From Chrysochromulina tobinii (taxonomy: Eukaryota > Haptophyta > Prymnesiales > Chrysochromulinaceae), in assembly GCA_001275005.1 (NCBI GenBank), contig JWZX01003107.1, positions 1-19,342 on the forward strand: a DNA stretch of 19,342 nt. Direction: 5' to 3'. A program made the position numbers and the translations under genes. This document shows, one piece after another, positions 1 through 7,766 of this stretch. Under the pieces are notes generated by a model. The model was not told the DNA's origin. It saw nothing but the letters and a program-made list of their open reading frames with translations, and did no database searches. The number at the start of each line of letters is the position of its first letter. Position 1 is the first letter of the stretch.

Positions 1-246
1 CGGCGATGGCGGTGGCGATGGAGGGGATGGAGGTGGCGAGGGCGGCGGTGGAGAAGGCGGCGGCGGCGACGGAGGGGGCGGAAAGGGAGGTGGCAACGGC
101 GGCGGCGACGGTGGTGGTGGCGAGGGCGGCGGCGGCGAGGGCGGCGGCGAGGGCGGCGGCGAGGGCGGTGGGATGGGGGGAGGACGAGGCAGCGGTGGCG
201 GCGGCGGTACGGGCGGAGGACGAGCAGGTGGAGCGCGCGGGGGCGG
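1..246 (-). repeat. Ser-Pro3/Pro4 codon repeat (extensin-like tract)
   Basis: The minus strand is a run of CCG/CCA/CCC codons broken by single TCG/TCC codons. In the frame of the spliced gene it reads about 82 residues of Pro with periodic Ser, broken by a few Leu, Phe, Ile, Val, Ala and Arg. The plus strand shows it as GGCGGCGAG-type repeats. It continues to the window edge. Confidence 0.85.
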
Positions 247-1120
247 CGCGGCCCACGCGCACGAGATGGAGTACGCCGGGTGGTAGTTGGCAGCTGTGGG
301 GTCAGTGCAGCTGCGGGACGAGATGCACGCAAAGAGACACACGGGGAAGCGGACAGATATGAGTGGCACATGCAAAGCCAAAGGCACTGGGATGCGGCGG
401 ACGCGCGGATGCGGTAGATGCAAAGATTCATGGAGGTGCAGGCGTTGGTATACGCGATGGGGCAGGCGTGCGGGTCACGCGGCCGAGCGGTGCGACGCGC
501 ACCCCATCCGCGGGTACACGCATGAGCCATTGTTGAATGTGGCCCGCGCTTGGTAATTGGAGGCGAGCGTGTCGTTGCAGCCACCGTACTGACACATCGA
601 ACGGGAGGGTATGAAGGCCCACACGGCCGTGATCGCATCGGCGGCCTGCCGCCACATGTGGAGGCCCGTCGTCGCATCGTACTCGAACCAGTCGGGGCGC
701 GGCTTGTAATTTGTGAAGCGTAGCGTGCCCTCGTTGACGATCCATGCCCACATGAAGTTGTCAGCCTGGTCGTCGTCGCATGCATACAGGTTGTACCGGC
801 AGCTCTGCGGTAATTCGACAGCGATCGACGTGTACCCTCCTGCGTGCCGAGAAGCGCTCATAAGTGCAGGTCAGCGCACTGGCCCTTAAGTGAGCGCGCG
901 TGTATCGCGTTGTATCGCGCCGTGGCATACCTGGACCCGGCGGAAGGTAGTTTGCGGCTTGTGGGTCGGTGCACACGGGAAGCGGCGGCCGCACGCAGTC
1001 GCCGCCGCGTCGGTAGTTTTCGAAGCCCGGCTCGTTGCATACGGTCCCGCTATTCACCAGGCCGAGCCCTACCAGCAGCAGCCGCATCGGTGAGCAACCG
1101 CCTCTCGCACGACTATGCAT
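1..1120 (-). CDS. Secreted Cys-repeat / Ser-Pro3-rich surface protein, three exons, C-terminus beyond the window
   Basis: Three exons join in phase: 1120-931, 839-503 and 310-1. The introns are 840-930 (GTATGC...GCAG) and 311-502 (GTGCGC...GCAG). Phase 1 at the first junction completes a Gly codon, and phase 2 at the second completes the Gly of a GCTDPTAANY motif. The product starts with a short hydrophobic stretch (RLLLVGLGLV), probably a signal peptide. It then has four related Cys units: VCNEPGFENY, VCTDPQAANY, GCNDTLASNY (closed by NGSCVY) and GCTDPTAANY (closed by SISCAW). About 82 residues of SPPP/SPPPP follow and are still open at base 1. Units of the C-T-D-x2-A-x-NY...C type occur in extracellular proteins of marine microbes and algae, and Ser-Pro3+ tracts are typical of hydroxyproline-rich cell-wall glycoproteins. 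A cell-wall or surface role is inference. ATG 1120 has A at -3; ATG 1087 is the alternative. Upstream exons are not excluded. Confidence 0.72.
311..502 (-). other. Intron 2 of the Cys-repeat protein gene
   Basis: This is a 192-nt GT-AG intron on the minus strand, with donor GTGCGC and acceptor CCCGCAG. Removal joins CVYPRMG to CTDPTAANY and so rebuilds the Gly-Cys-Thr-Asp repeat seen elsewhere in the same protein. That makes the junction convincing without transcript data. Confidence 0.75.
840..930 (-). other. Intron 1 of the Cys-repeat protein gene
   Basis: This is a 91-nt GT-AG intron on the minus strand, with donor GTATGC after ...GGTCCAG and acceptor CACGCAG before GAGGGTAC. The frame open upstream is lost inside it. 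The frame open downstream (Gly-Tyr-Thr-Ser-Ile...) is restored in exactly the right phase after removal. Confidence 0.7.
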
Positions 1121-1461
1121 CGTGGCTTGTGGTGGCCACTTTGAACCGCCACGGATTCGTCGCGGCGGTTGATGCATGCAATTCGGCCTTTTTAGGAGTG
1201 CTGTGAAGATGCCACAGCGTGGTCAGCGAGGACAGGGCATCCTCGTCGCCGATTTGGTTGGTTGCTGCAAGGGGGTTGCTGCAGGGGAGCGACAGGCACA
1301 CGTGGTCAGGGATCGTGTGCTGACCTAGCCCAACCTCCACCGGCGACTACGCCTAGGCGATCGCGGAATCTGAAGGTGCAATTGCGTTCTACTGGGGCGT
1401 GCATCCTGCCGTAACCACACATTCACACCTCGTTTCGTTGAGGGCAGCTTCTTCGCCATAA
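1121..1461. other. Divergent intergenic region
   Basis: These 341 bases separate the minus-strand surface-protein gene from the plus-strand phosphatase gene, so any promoter elements for both should lie here. The only structure I see is a 10-base direct repeat, GGTTGCTGCA, at 1260-1269 and 1274-1283. No convincing TATA box or RNA gene was seen. Confidence 0.5.
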
Positions 1462-2100
1462 ATGCTTGTGCGACCCGCCTTCGTCAGCAGCGCGGCCCTC
1501 ATGAGCGTCTCCAGCGTCACGCGGCCCGCAGTTTTCGCCTCGAGCGCCACGCGGCCAGCCGCAATCATCTTTGATCTCGACGGATGCCTCTGGTACCCTG
1601 ATATGTACATGCTGTGGGGAGGAGGTGCGCCGTTCTCAAAGGCTGCGGCCGGCACGGACCTGACGGATGTACGCGGCGCCAAGGTGCGCATGATCGGCGC
1701 AGTGCCCGAGGTGCTGCGCGAGCTCAAGACGGACCCGGCCTGGATCAATACAGTGGTCGGCGTGGCGAGCTGCACCGACGAGCCAGAGTGGGCGCAGGAG
1801 TGCATGCGCAAGTTCGACATCGGCAGCGGGTATTGCATCAAGGACGTGATGCAGATCGAGGAGATACACAAGGGGAACAAGCAAGGGCACCTGCGCAACA
1901 TTGCCGAGCAAACGGGGCTCGCGTTTGAAGAGGTACTCTTCTTCGATAACGAGCGTGACAACTGCTTGGACGTCGCACAGCTCGGCTGCACGGTCGCATG
2001 GGTGCCTGAGGGCGTCACAGCAGTGGCGTGGGCCGAAACGCTCGAGCGCTTTCCGGAGCCGGGCGTGATCCTCGACTTTCGCAAGTCGAGCAGGAGCTGA
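1462..2100 (+). CDS. MDP-1-type magnesium-dependent HAD phosphatase
   Basis: This 212-residue protein matches the magnesium-dependent phosphatase-1 (acid phosphatase-like) branch of the HAD superfamily. These enzymes hydrolyse phosphate esters, with reported activity on phosphotyrosine or sugar/protein-bound phosphates. Motif I is FDLDGCLWYPDMYM, with nucleophile Asp38 and acid/base Asp40. Motif II is VASCTDEPEW (Ser103). The motif III Lys is in HKGNKQGH (Lys137 or Lys140). Motif IV is LFFDNERDNC (Asp162). The usual Thr of DxDxT is Cys42 here. The order and spacing match complete family members. The first ~32 residues are an extension rich in Ala, Ser, Val and Arg, consistent with an organelle transit peptide. 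ATG 1462 has a weak start context, and Met14 (1501) is the alternative. No intron is needed. The natural substrate cannot be read from the sequence. Confidence 0.9.
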   Translation: MLVRPAFVSSAALMSVSSVTRPAVFASSATRPAAIIFDLDGCLWYPDMYMLWGGGAPFSKAAAGTDLTDVRGAKVRMIGAVPEVLRELKTDPAWINTVVGVASCTDEPEWAQECMRKFDIGSGYCIKDVMQIEEIHKGNKQGHLRNIAEQTGLAFEEVLFFDNERDNCLDVAQLGCTVAWVPEGVTAVAWAETLERFPEPGVILDFRKSSRS

Positions 2101-2435
2101 CAAACGCTGTCTAATCTGCGACCGTGAGATCCCAATGCAAGGAATACGATGACTGCACAGAAGTTCGAATGTGGTCCTTCCTGACGAGTCTCCCCCTTTC
2201 ACAGCCAATGGTTTCAATTCGTCACACACAAGACACTTTCACACTGCACTTTCACACCAACCGTCGTCATACAAAGCCAACGTAATGGTAATAATCTCGA
2301 CGCCCAAGACACCGGACCGGCGTACATATGAATGCAGAATCCACTAGCGTTCAGCCGTGACGGGCTGTCACATACCATAAATGGTATAGGCGCCCGTCCC
2401 GCGCGTTCACACGTTGAAGCGTTGAAGCCTCCCCG
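2101..2435. other. Intergenic region upstream of the PhzF-like gene
   Basis: These 335 bases lie between two plus-strand genes and are lower in GC than their neighbours. They contain an inverted repeat at 2372-2387 and a direct repeat GTTGAAGC just before the start codon (about 2413-2428). They should hold the phosphatase 3' end and the PhzF promoter. Confidence 0.45.
2372..2387. promoter_or_regulatory. Inverted repeat ATACCAT-AA-ATGGTAT
   Basis: Perfect 7-base arms flank a 2-base centre, 49 bases before the PhzF-like start codon. The symmetry and upstream position would suit a dimeric regulator site, but no known factor is recognised and chance cannot be excluded. Confidence 0.25.
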
Positions 2436-3326
2436 ATGTCGGCAATGCACAAAGTGGCTGCTGCGCACTTTCAAGTCGTCAATGTGTTCACGAGCACCGT
2501 GTTCTCCGGCAACCCGACTTGTGTTGTGTTCCCTGCGAAATCCATGATGCACATGAGCGACGAATGGATGAGCAAGGTTGCACGGGAGACGGCGCAGCCG
2601 ACAACAAGCTTCGTCGACTTAGAGATGGGCACGGTCCGGATGTTCAATCTCCATGGCAAGGAGATGGCCATCCTCTCTGGACACACCTGCCTTGGAGTGG
2701 CCGCTGCTGTCAGGGCGCGCACTGGCTTGGCAGCCGTTGACCTCACATCCATTTACGGAAAGGTGTCGCTGAGGAGCGAAGGGCTATTGTATGAGGTCGC
2801 ACTGCCGAGCGGGAAGGGGTCGGCGATTGAAACGATGCCGCGCGCGACTTTGGAGGAAGCGCTCAACACCAAGGGCAGCGATATCCTCCAGCATGGGCTC
2901 GTGCTTGGTGGCAAATTCATGTTCGCAGAACTGACTCCTGAAGCGTTCGCTTTACTCACGCCCGACATTGCCGCAATTCGAAAGCTCGAGGCCGTCGGTG
3001 TTTTTGCATGCACGGCCGGAGCCGTGACACAGCAGAAGGATTACCTTCCCGAGTGTGCTGTTGGAGTGCTCGATCAGCGCACCGATTTCACCGTGCGCAA
3101 CTTCGTCCCTGCCCTGGGGATCGACGAGGACATTGCCACCGGCTCGATCCAAGTCTTCCTGAATCAATACTATGCGGAGAAGCTCGGGAGGGCGCCTGAG
3201 GAGCCGATGTACTGCCTGCAGGCGAGCCGGCGAGGTGGGCTGATCCGCAGCCGCTCGGCCGACGAGTGCGTGTACGTGGCCGGAAGCTGTGCGCTCTCAT
3301 TGCAAGGCACGATTCCGTTGACATAA
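2436..3326 (+). CDS. PhzF-family protein (phenazine biosynthesis-like, isomerase fold)
   Basis: This complete 296-residue protein belongs to the PhzF / diaminopimelate-epimerase-like fold family. It opens with VVNVFTSTVFSGNPTCVVF, the family's N-terminal signature. Glu51 in ARETAQPTTSFV sits at the catalytic Glu position. FNLHGKEMAILSGHTCLG (71-87) corresponds to the GHATLG segment. RNFVPALGIDEDIATGS (221-237) gives the Asp-x-ATGS motif of the second half-domain. LQASRRGGLI and the final V-x-G-x-A-strand segment close the fold. Length is typical (about 260-300). PhzF itself isomerises a dihydro-hydroxyanthranilate, but most eukaryotic relatives have unknown substrates, so phenazine synthesis should not be assumed. 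One exon, ATG at 2436; Met4 is an alternative start. Confidence 0.92.
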   Translation: MSAMHKVAAAHFQVVNVFTSTVFSGNPTCVVFPAKSMMHMSDEWMSKVARETAQPTTSFVDLEMGTVRMFNLHGKEMAILSGHTCLGVAAAVRARTGLAAVDLTSIYGKVSLRSEGLLYEVALPSGKGSAIETMPRATLEEALNTKGSDILQHGLVLGGKFMFAELTPEAFALLTPDIAAIRKLEAVGVFACTAGAVTQQKDYLPECAVGVLDQRTDFTVRNFVPALGIDEDIATGSIQVFLNQYYAEKLGRAPEEPMYCLQASRRGGLIRSRSADECVYVAGSCALSLQGTIPLT

Positions 3327-3723
3327 ACCGCGTGCAGCTGTTCAGTGCGACGGAGAGCAGGGCGCGTGCGGTGAGAGAGCAAGCCGTGAGCATCGTTTAA
3401 TTGGCTTTGGGTATCAGGGACCCTTATCACTACTGTACTGAGAGGTTATGACCTTACTTTCATCAAGTTATAGTGCTGTGACTTCGATGTCGTCCATCAC
3501 GTGCACCGATGGCCGTACAGCGTACTCCAACATCCGACGCAAGCAGCGCCGCGACGTTTCTGACATCCGATGGGGAGGCTTCCATTCTGTCATCGGCCGT
3601 CATGCGCATCGGGCCGCTCGGTAGACGTGCAGACGGGACCATGGGCGCCGTAGTGGGCGCTGCCCGCTCGAATAGGGGCGATGGTGGTATCGAGGGCTTG
3701 CTTCCTAATTTGGGCTTTGCGTC
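3327..3723. other. Convergent intergenic region
   Basis: These 397 bases separate the 3' ends of the PhzF-like gene and the minus-strand gene at 3724. Short open frames occur, but none resembles a known protein or has supporting splice sites. The only structure seen is the direct repeat at the right end (3703-3736). Confidence 0.5.
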
Positions 3724-3736
3724 CTAATTTGGGCTT
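3703..3736. repeat. Two copies of a 15-base direct repeat over a stop codon
   Basis: TCCTAATTTGGGCTT occurs at 3703-3717 and again at 3722-3736, a 19-base period. The second copy contains the stop codon of the minus-strand ORF (minus-strand TAG at 3726-3724). This suggests a small local duplication at the gene end. Confidence 0.85.
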
Positions 3737-5169
3737 GCTTCCTGCGCTTGGTCGCTACCAGTTGCTGCGGAGCCAGAGCGCCTAGTCGCACCCACCTCGA
3801 GCTCCTTCCCGAGCAGTCGTGCCGAAGGGAGAGGCGTCCTGTCGGACGTTGCAGGCTGCACGAGCGTCCCGAGAGAAGCACTTCGGAAAGTGGACGCCCT
3901 CGCCGTCTGACCCGTGCTCGTGACAGTGCTCGCGCCCGGTACAACGCCCGCGCCCGTGACAGCGCCTCTGCTCGTGACAGCGCCCGCGCGCGGACCGCGC
4001 TTGCCGGTAGGACGCGCTGTGCTGGCGAGACGTGCGGATTTCGCCCAAGACGGCGCCTCGCATGCCGACGCCAAGATAGCGCTGCTCTTGCTGCGTGCGC
4101 TCGCCGCCTCCCTGGAGGCCTCTTTGATCGCTGCGCTCGGCGCGATCATATCCACTCGGAATGAGGCCAGCGCTGCTCCGAAACGGCCGTCAGAGGAGCC
4201 AAAGGTACCAAAGATGGAACGCTGGCGAGGAGGCACGATGAGCAACGGGTCAGCTCGACCCGCCCGCGCACCGACCACGGGCCACACGGGTACGATCAGC
4301 CGGGGGGCGCTGCCCGTCACGGCGCTGCCCGTCACGGCGCTGCCCGTCACGGCGCTGCCCGTCACGGCGCTGCCCGTCACGGCGCTGCCCGTCACGGCGC
4401 TGCCCCTCGTCGAGTCCTTGGGCGAAGCGGCGGCGGCGGCAGCGGGCGTAGGGGAGGTTGGGCCATATGGTCCACGCGGCTGCAGTCGTGCGCCGCCCAT
4501 ATGCAGCTGGCACGCATGGCACGGGTGAAAGGATAACTTGGTCGGCTGCAGCCCTGGGTTGACGCTCTCAGTCGATGGTACCTCGAGCACCAACTGACAC
4601 AGCGTGAGATGCTGGTGCTTGAGTAAGCCGATGACATGACGAGCGTCGAAGGCGATGCGGGCTACGAGGCCCGCCGACACATGGCCGGCCTGCATGCGCG
4701 CCGTGTGCAGGTAGTGCTTGGAGACACCGGGCGGGAAGGGGAAACCAACCCGCTGGAACTTGACACGTACGAAGAAGTTGATCGCCGTGGGCAGCTGCAC
4801 TCGGGGCGAGAGGGCCGCGGGGCCGTTCGAGGCTCGCGCGTTGACAAAGACAAAGTGGAGAGCGGCCGGTGCGTGCTGCTTCTCTGTCCAGAGATTGGGC
4901 GTGGTCAGCTCCGCCGGCCATGCGAGCCGCTGTAGAGCGAACGCCGACTCTCTGAGTGCTTTGGCGGCAACCTCCCGAGCCATGGCGTGTACTGCCTCGG
5001 TCACGATGGCCTCCATCACGGCGATTCGTTTGGCCTCCTTATTTTTGATGGGGGGAGACGCGTCTGGTGGTTGCTCCCACGGTGCATCACACTGCCCAAA
5101 TCGGCTCGTCGCAAACGTGCGCGTGTTTTGGCTTTCTTCGAGAAAGATGGCCTCCATCGATCCCTCCAT
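3724..5169 (-). CDS. Unrecognised 481-residue protein with VTGSA repeats
   Basis: I do not recognise this protein. The frame is open for 1.4 kb without an intron. Residues 41-90 look like a charged amphipathic helix (IKNKEAKRIAVMEAIV...). Residues 100-230 have the mixed composition of a folded domain (HFVFVNARAS, INFFVRVKFQRVGFPF, HLTLCQLVLEVP) and end with HPCHACQLHMG. Six exact VTGSA units follow (about 258-289). A looser AVTS/AVTG stretch near residues 400-425 may be a decayed cousin. The tail is Ala, Ser, Arg and Thr rich and looks disordered. The opposite strand is also open over much of the region (for example 3914-4528 and 4718-5356), so strand choice rests on ORF length and the domain-like N-terminal half. 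Met5 is an alternative start. An organellar or membrane role is not indicated. Confidence 0.5.
   Translation of the reverse strand: MEGSMEAIFLEESQNTRTFATSRFGQCDAPWEQPPDASPPIKNKEAKRIAVMEAIVTEAVHAMAREVAAKALRESAFALQRLAWPAELTTPNLWTEKQHAPAALHFVFVNARASNGPAALSPRVQLPTAINFFVRVKFQRVGFPFPPGVSKHYLHTARMQAGHVSAGLVARIAFDARHVIGLLKHQHLTLCQLVLEVPSTESVNPGLQPTKLSFHPCHACQLHMGGARLQPRGPYGPTSPTPAAAAAASPKDSTRGSAVTGSAVTGSAVTGSAVTGSAVTGSAVTGSAPRLIVPVWPVVGARAGRADPLLIVPPRQRSIFGTFGSSDGRFGAALASFRVDMIAPSAAIKEASREAASARSKSSAILASACEAPSWAKSARLASTARPTGKRGPRAGAVTSRGAVTGAGVVPGASTVTSTGQTARASTFRSASLGTLVQPATSDRTPLPSARLLGKELEVGATRRSGSAATGSDQAQEASPN
4306..4405. repeat. 15-bp tandem repeat, six full copies plus a partial copy
   Basis: The unit GGCGCTGCCCGTCAC repeats exactly six times from 4306 to 4395 and continues for 10 bases. 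Its period is a multiple of three. It is read as Val-Thr-Gly-Ser-Ala on the minus strand and Leu-Pro-Val-Thr-Ala on the plus strand. The lack of divergence implies recent expansion. Confidence 0.95.
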
Positions 5170-5765
5170 CCACTCACTCGAAGTGCGGGGCGGGCTTCCA
5201 AAGTTGACTCACCGTTTCATGCGAAATGCTTTGCCGACATGTAACGGTCGACCGGCTGTTCAGCACCGCGGGGCTGACCTTACCTCGAGACCTCGAGATC
5301 TTACTTTGAGAACGCGCGTCGATCGAGAGCGCTCAAAGATGCGTGATCCTGGCTGATTGCCGGGTCCCTGTGGTCGCGGCCCGGGCAGGACATTTGCGAT
5401 TTGAGGTAGGACACCTCCAATAGGACGCGACGCTCGCTGACTCCATGCCAGTGGTCGCAGTTCGGCAATTGAGTGCTGGTCGCGTGCTGAGCAAGCACAA
5501 GCTTGCAAGCGTGCTTGCTTGCTTGCGTGCTGAGCTTGGCAGCTTGCCGCCCCTTAACTAATATGGCATTAGGTGCGGGTATTTGCGCGCGTGTCGTCGC
5601 GGTATTCTTCGACCCGTTTTAACAGTCACAAACACGCGTAAAACACCCCCCACTGTCCCGAGCACAAAAACAAGCATGCATGCGTCAGCATAGCCGCGCG
5701 CGTGGCGACGAAGATCTTTTTCAAAGGCCCAAGGAAGTTAAAAAAAAGCAACGGTTTGTTCCGCC
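5170..5765. other. Intergenic region, divergent, with GCTTGC-rich patch
   Basis: These 596 bases separate the minus-strand gene ending at 5169 from the possible plus-strand gene at 5766. I see two CTCGAG hexamers near 5283-5297, a GCTTGC/GTGCTGAGC-rich patch at about 5481-5548 with small hairpin potential, and an A-run just before 5752. No convincing gene was seen. Confidence 0.45.
5481..5548. repeat. GCTTGC / GTGCTGAGC short-repeat patch
   Basis: GCTTGC-type hexamers and two GTGCTGAGC elements are clustered. One GTGCT...AGCAC pair could fold into a small hairpin. It is a simple-sequence patch in the intergenic region with no function evident. Confidence 0.5.
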
Positions 5766-6507
5766 ATGGGTCGTGCGAGATGGCTGGGTCCGGCCATGAC
5801 GCCCACGCCGCACGTCAGACTACAGTTTAAACGTTCAGCGCCGTCGCTGCCAATTTCAGAGACTGAGGACCAGAACGTGGCAACGTCTGCGCCAACGCGT
5901 CTCGCGACCAACCATGCTTCAGCAGCGACGGCAGCATCACTAGCAGCAGACCCGTCGAGTCGATATGAAGCGTTCCGGCCCGTGTCGGCACCGGCAAGGC
6001 AACGCATCCTCGGATACTCACCTACCAGCTGCATGCACGGCGCGGAGCTGCGCTTGCCCATCCAGGCTCGACGGCATGGCACGCCGCACGAATGGGCTCA
6101 CGAGGAGCGGGAGGCCCGCACGATACGCCACGTGAGTGTCTGAGCGCGATCGCATCCCCTTCACCTTCGTAGCACTTATTTATCCCCAATTCTCGCTCCT
6201 CCCACAGGCAACAAAGGCGCGCACGCCCAATCACGTCGCCAGTTCGCCCATCCGATGGTCGCCAAGCAAGGTATCCTCAGAAGGTCGGAACCATATCAGA
6301 GTCGCCAATACGACGGTGAGGGTCCTTTTGAGTGCACGTGCCGTCGCGCCACCCATTCCAGACACATTCGAAAAACGGCACATTGCCTTCACATTGAAGG
6401 CGAAGGTGCAGCGTGCCATGCAAGCGACGAGGAACGAGAAAGAACAAGAACGCAAGGTTTGGTTAGCTGCGGCGGCTGCCGGGCTGCCGGGGGCCACTTT
6501 GGTGTGA
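5766..6507 (+). CDS. Possible two-exon gene, product unknown
   Basis: Exon 1 (5766-6131) begins at an ATG in a strong start context (CCGCCATGG). It ends at a textbook donor, CAC|GTGAGT, with an in-frame stop 9 bases later. Exon 2 (6208-6507) follows a pyrimidine-rich acceptor, CTCCCACAG, and is in frame at phase 0. Removing the 76-nt intron gives 221 residues. The product is unrecognised. It has an Ala/Thr/Ser-rich N-terminal half, a charged stretch HEEREARTIRH at the junction, then KAKVQRAMQATRNEKEQERKVW and an Ala-rich end. Composition is only weakly protein-like. A second possible intron (6316-6361, GTGAGG...TTCCAG) would cause an early stop at 6395-6397. The gene model is tentative. Confidence 0.42.
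6132..6207 (+). other. Predicted 76-nt intron
   Basis: The donor is GTGAGTG. The pyrimidine-rich 3' end reaches acceptor CTCCCACAG. The upstream frame stops inside the interval and the downstream frame opens inside it, and both agree in phase when it is removed. Confidence 0.5.
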
Positions 6508-6602
6508 TTGACTGACTGGCCACACGAGCGCATATTTGTGTGTGAGTACTACATCATCATTAGCACAGGCACACTGAATTTAAACTCTCTCTCCGAGGCG
6601 GA

Positions 6603-7766
6603 TCAAAAGAGGGCGCGCAACCGAGGAGCCGGAGCCGTCGTGGACGTGTTGTCGGCATGGTTGTCGGCTATCCATTCCGCAGGCCTAAACCACGGCGAAC
6701 AGCCCGTAGGGTACGCGAGCTTCGTCGCATCGCGCACAACGTCGCGATGGATCGTGCCTCGGAACTTGCAGCATCGAGGTACAGGCTCAAGCAAGCAAGG
6801 CGAGGTGTAATATCGCGTCGCACCGGCCGCGTCCTTCACTGGTCCGGTCATCGAGTTCTCCGTGCTCGTGGTGAGCGCGTGGCACTGGCACCAAGGGTTG
6901 CCTCGCGTGTGGTACACAAAGATGGCGCGGAAAGCCCGAAGGCCGATCGGCTTGTGTAGCGCGGTCTGTATGCGGCTGCGCGAGGCGCACGCGGGCAGGC
7001 TGCGGCCGGCCGCTCCTGCGGCCGCGGCGGCGGGCGGCTCGTTGCAATACCTCGCAGAGCACCGGCTGCGTCCTCGGACACGCTCGTGCTCGAAGCAGTG
7101 ATCGAGGCCCGCGGGGCAGTCAGCATGGCGGTAGATGCTCGCGAGCTGCGGGTGCGACGCGACGCGGAGGTCAAAGTTGGCCGGGATGTCGTAGTAGGAT
7201 TGGTTCGCGAGCCGCACGATGGCGCTCGGCACACACAGCTCAATCCGCGTCGAGCACTCGAAGGTCTTGCTAGCGAGGTGTAGGATCACGTGGGCGAGGG
7301 CGCGCCGGAAGAATATGAAGGTATCCCACGATAAGAGTGGCGCCTCCAGCCGCGTGAGCCAGGAGCGGTCGAGATGGCAGTAGTACACGAGGTCGGGCCG
7401 CGCCCGGAGCACATGCCCGTATGTGATCTGGCTCTCGCGCTCGTGCTGCACCATGGCGGCGTACAGCTCGCGCCATCGCACGAACACAAAGTGTGCCGCG
7501 GCGTTTGAAACTTCCGTGATGCGCTCCCACACCGGGCGTAGCCGCTCACGTATCAAGGCGAGTGCTCCAGGCAGCACGTGAGAGGGGGGGTCCGGAAGTG
7601 CTGTCATATTGTTCCAGGCGGCGATCGTCCAAGTGAGGCTCACGTGCAGGTAGGTGTCGACAGGCCTCAAGGGTCGGAGCACTGCGGCCTCAAAATTCGG
7701 AAGCAGCGTTGGGAAGGTTCGGAGCTCGCCAGAAAGGAGAATGGCGATGGCTGTGGCGTCAACCAT
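6603..7766 (-). CDS. DUF7796-like protein (putative glycosyltransferase-like)
   Basis: ATG 7766 sits in an excellent context (AAAATGG) and gives 387 residues; an in-frame ATG at 7829 would add 21. The protein opens with AIAILLSGELRTFPTLLPNF. Later come RWRELYAAMVQHERESQITYGHVLRARPDLVYY and LSWDTFIFFRR. The SGELRTF start and the E...YGHVLRARPDLVYY block are hallmarks of DUF7796-type proteins of algae and other eukaryotes, which resemble nucleotide-sugar glycosyltransferases. No signal peptide or membrane segment is seen in this model, unlike many Golgi enzymes, so an upstream exon may be missing. The C-terminal half is Cys-rich (CHALT, PCLLEPVPRCC) with an Ala-rich insert near residues 245-255. 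Sugar donor and acceptor are unknown; a role in surface glycans is inference. It is transcribed away from the UBE2T-like gene. Confidence 0.72.
   Translation of the reverse strand: MVDATAIAILLSGELRTFPTLLPNFEAAVLRPLRPVDTYLHVSLTWTIAAWNNMTALPDPPSHVLPGALALIRERLRPVWERITEVSNAAAHFVFVRWRELYAAMVQHERESQITYGHVLRARPDLVYYCHLDRSWLTRLEAPLLSWDTFIFFRRALAHVILHLASKTFECSTRIELCVPSAIVRLANQSYYDIPANFDLRVASHPQLASIYRHADCPAGLDHCFEHERVRGRSRCSARYCNEPPAAAAAGAAGRSLPACASRSRIQTALHKPIGLRAFRAIFVYHTRGNPWCQCHALTTSTENSMTGPVKDAAGATRYYTSPCLLEPVPRCCKFRGTIHRDVVRDATKLAYPTGCSPWFRPAEWIADNHADNTSTTAPAPRLRALF

Noticed and set aside
6-362. Plus-strand Ala/Arg-rich ORF
   Set aside because: It is the complement of the Ser-Pro3 tract of the spliced minus-strand gene, which has signal-like, Cys-repeat and splice-phase support.
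4306-4405. CRISPR-like array
   Set aside because: Units are 15 bp, contiguous and without spacers, in a eukaryotic coding frame. It is a minisatellite.
3914-4528. Plus-strand ORF with ALPVT repeats
   Set aside because: It is shorter than the minus-strand frame and low-complexity throughout, without a domain-like region. It is kept as an alternative only in the strand-ambiguity finding.
6316-6361. Second intron in the 5766-6507 gene
   Set aside because: GTGAGG...TTCCAG would fit in sequence, but it is only 46 nt and its removal leads to a stop after eleven codons. It cannot be excluded without transcripts.
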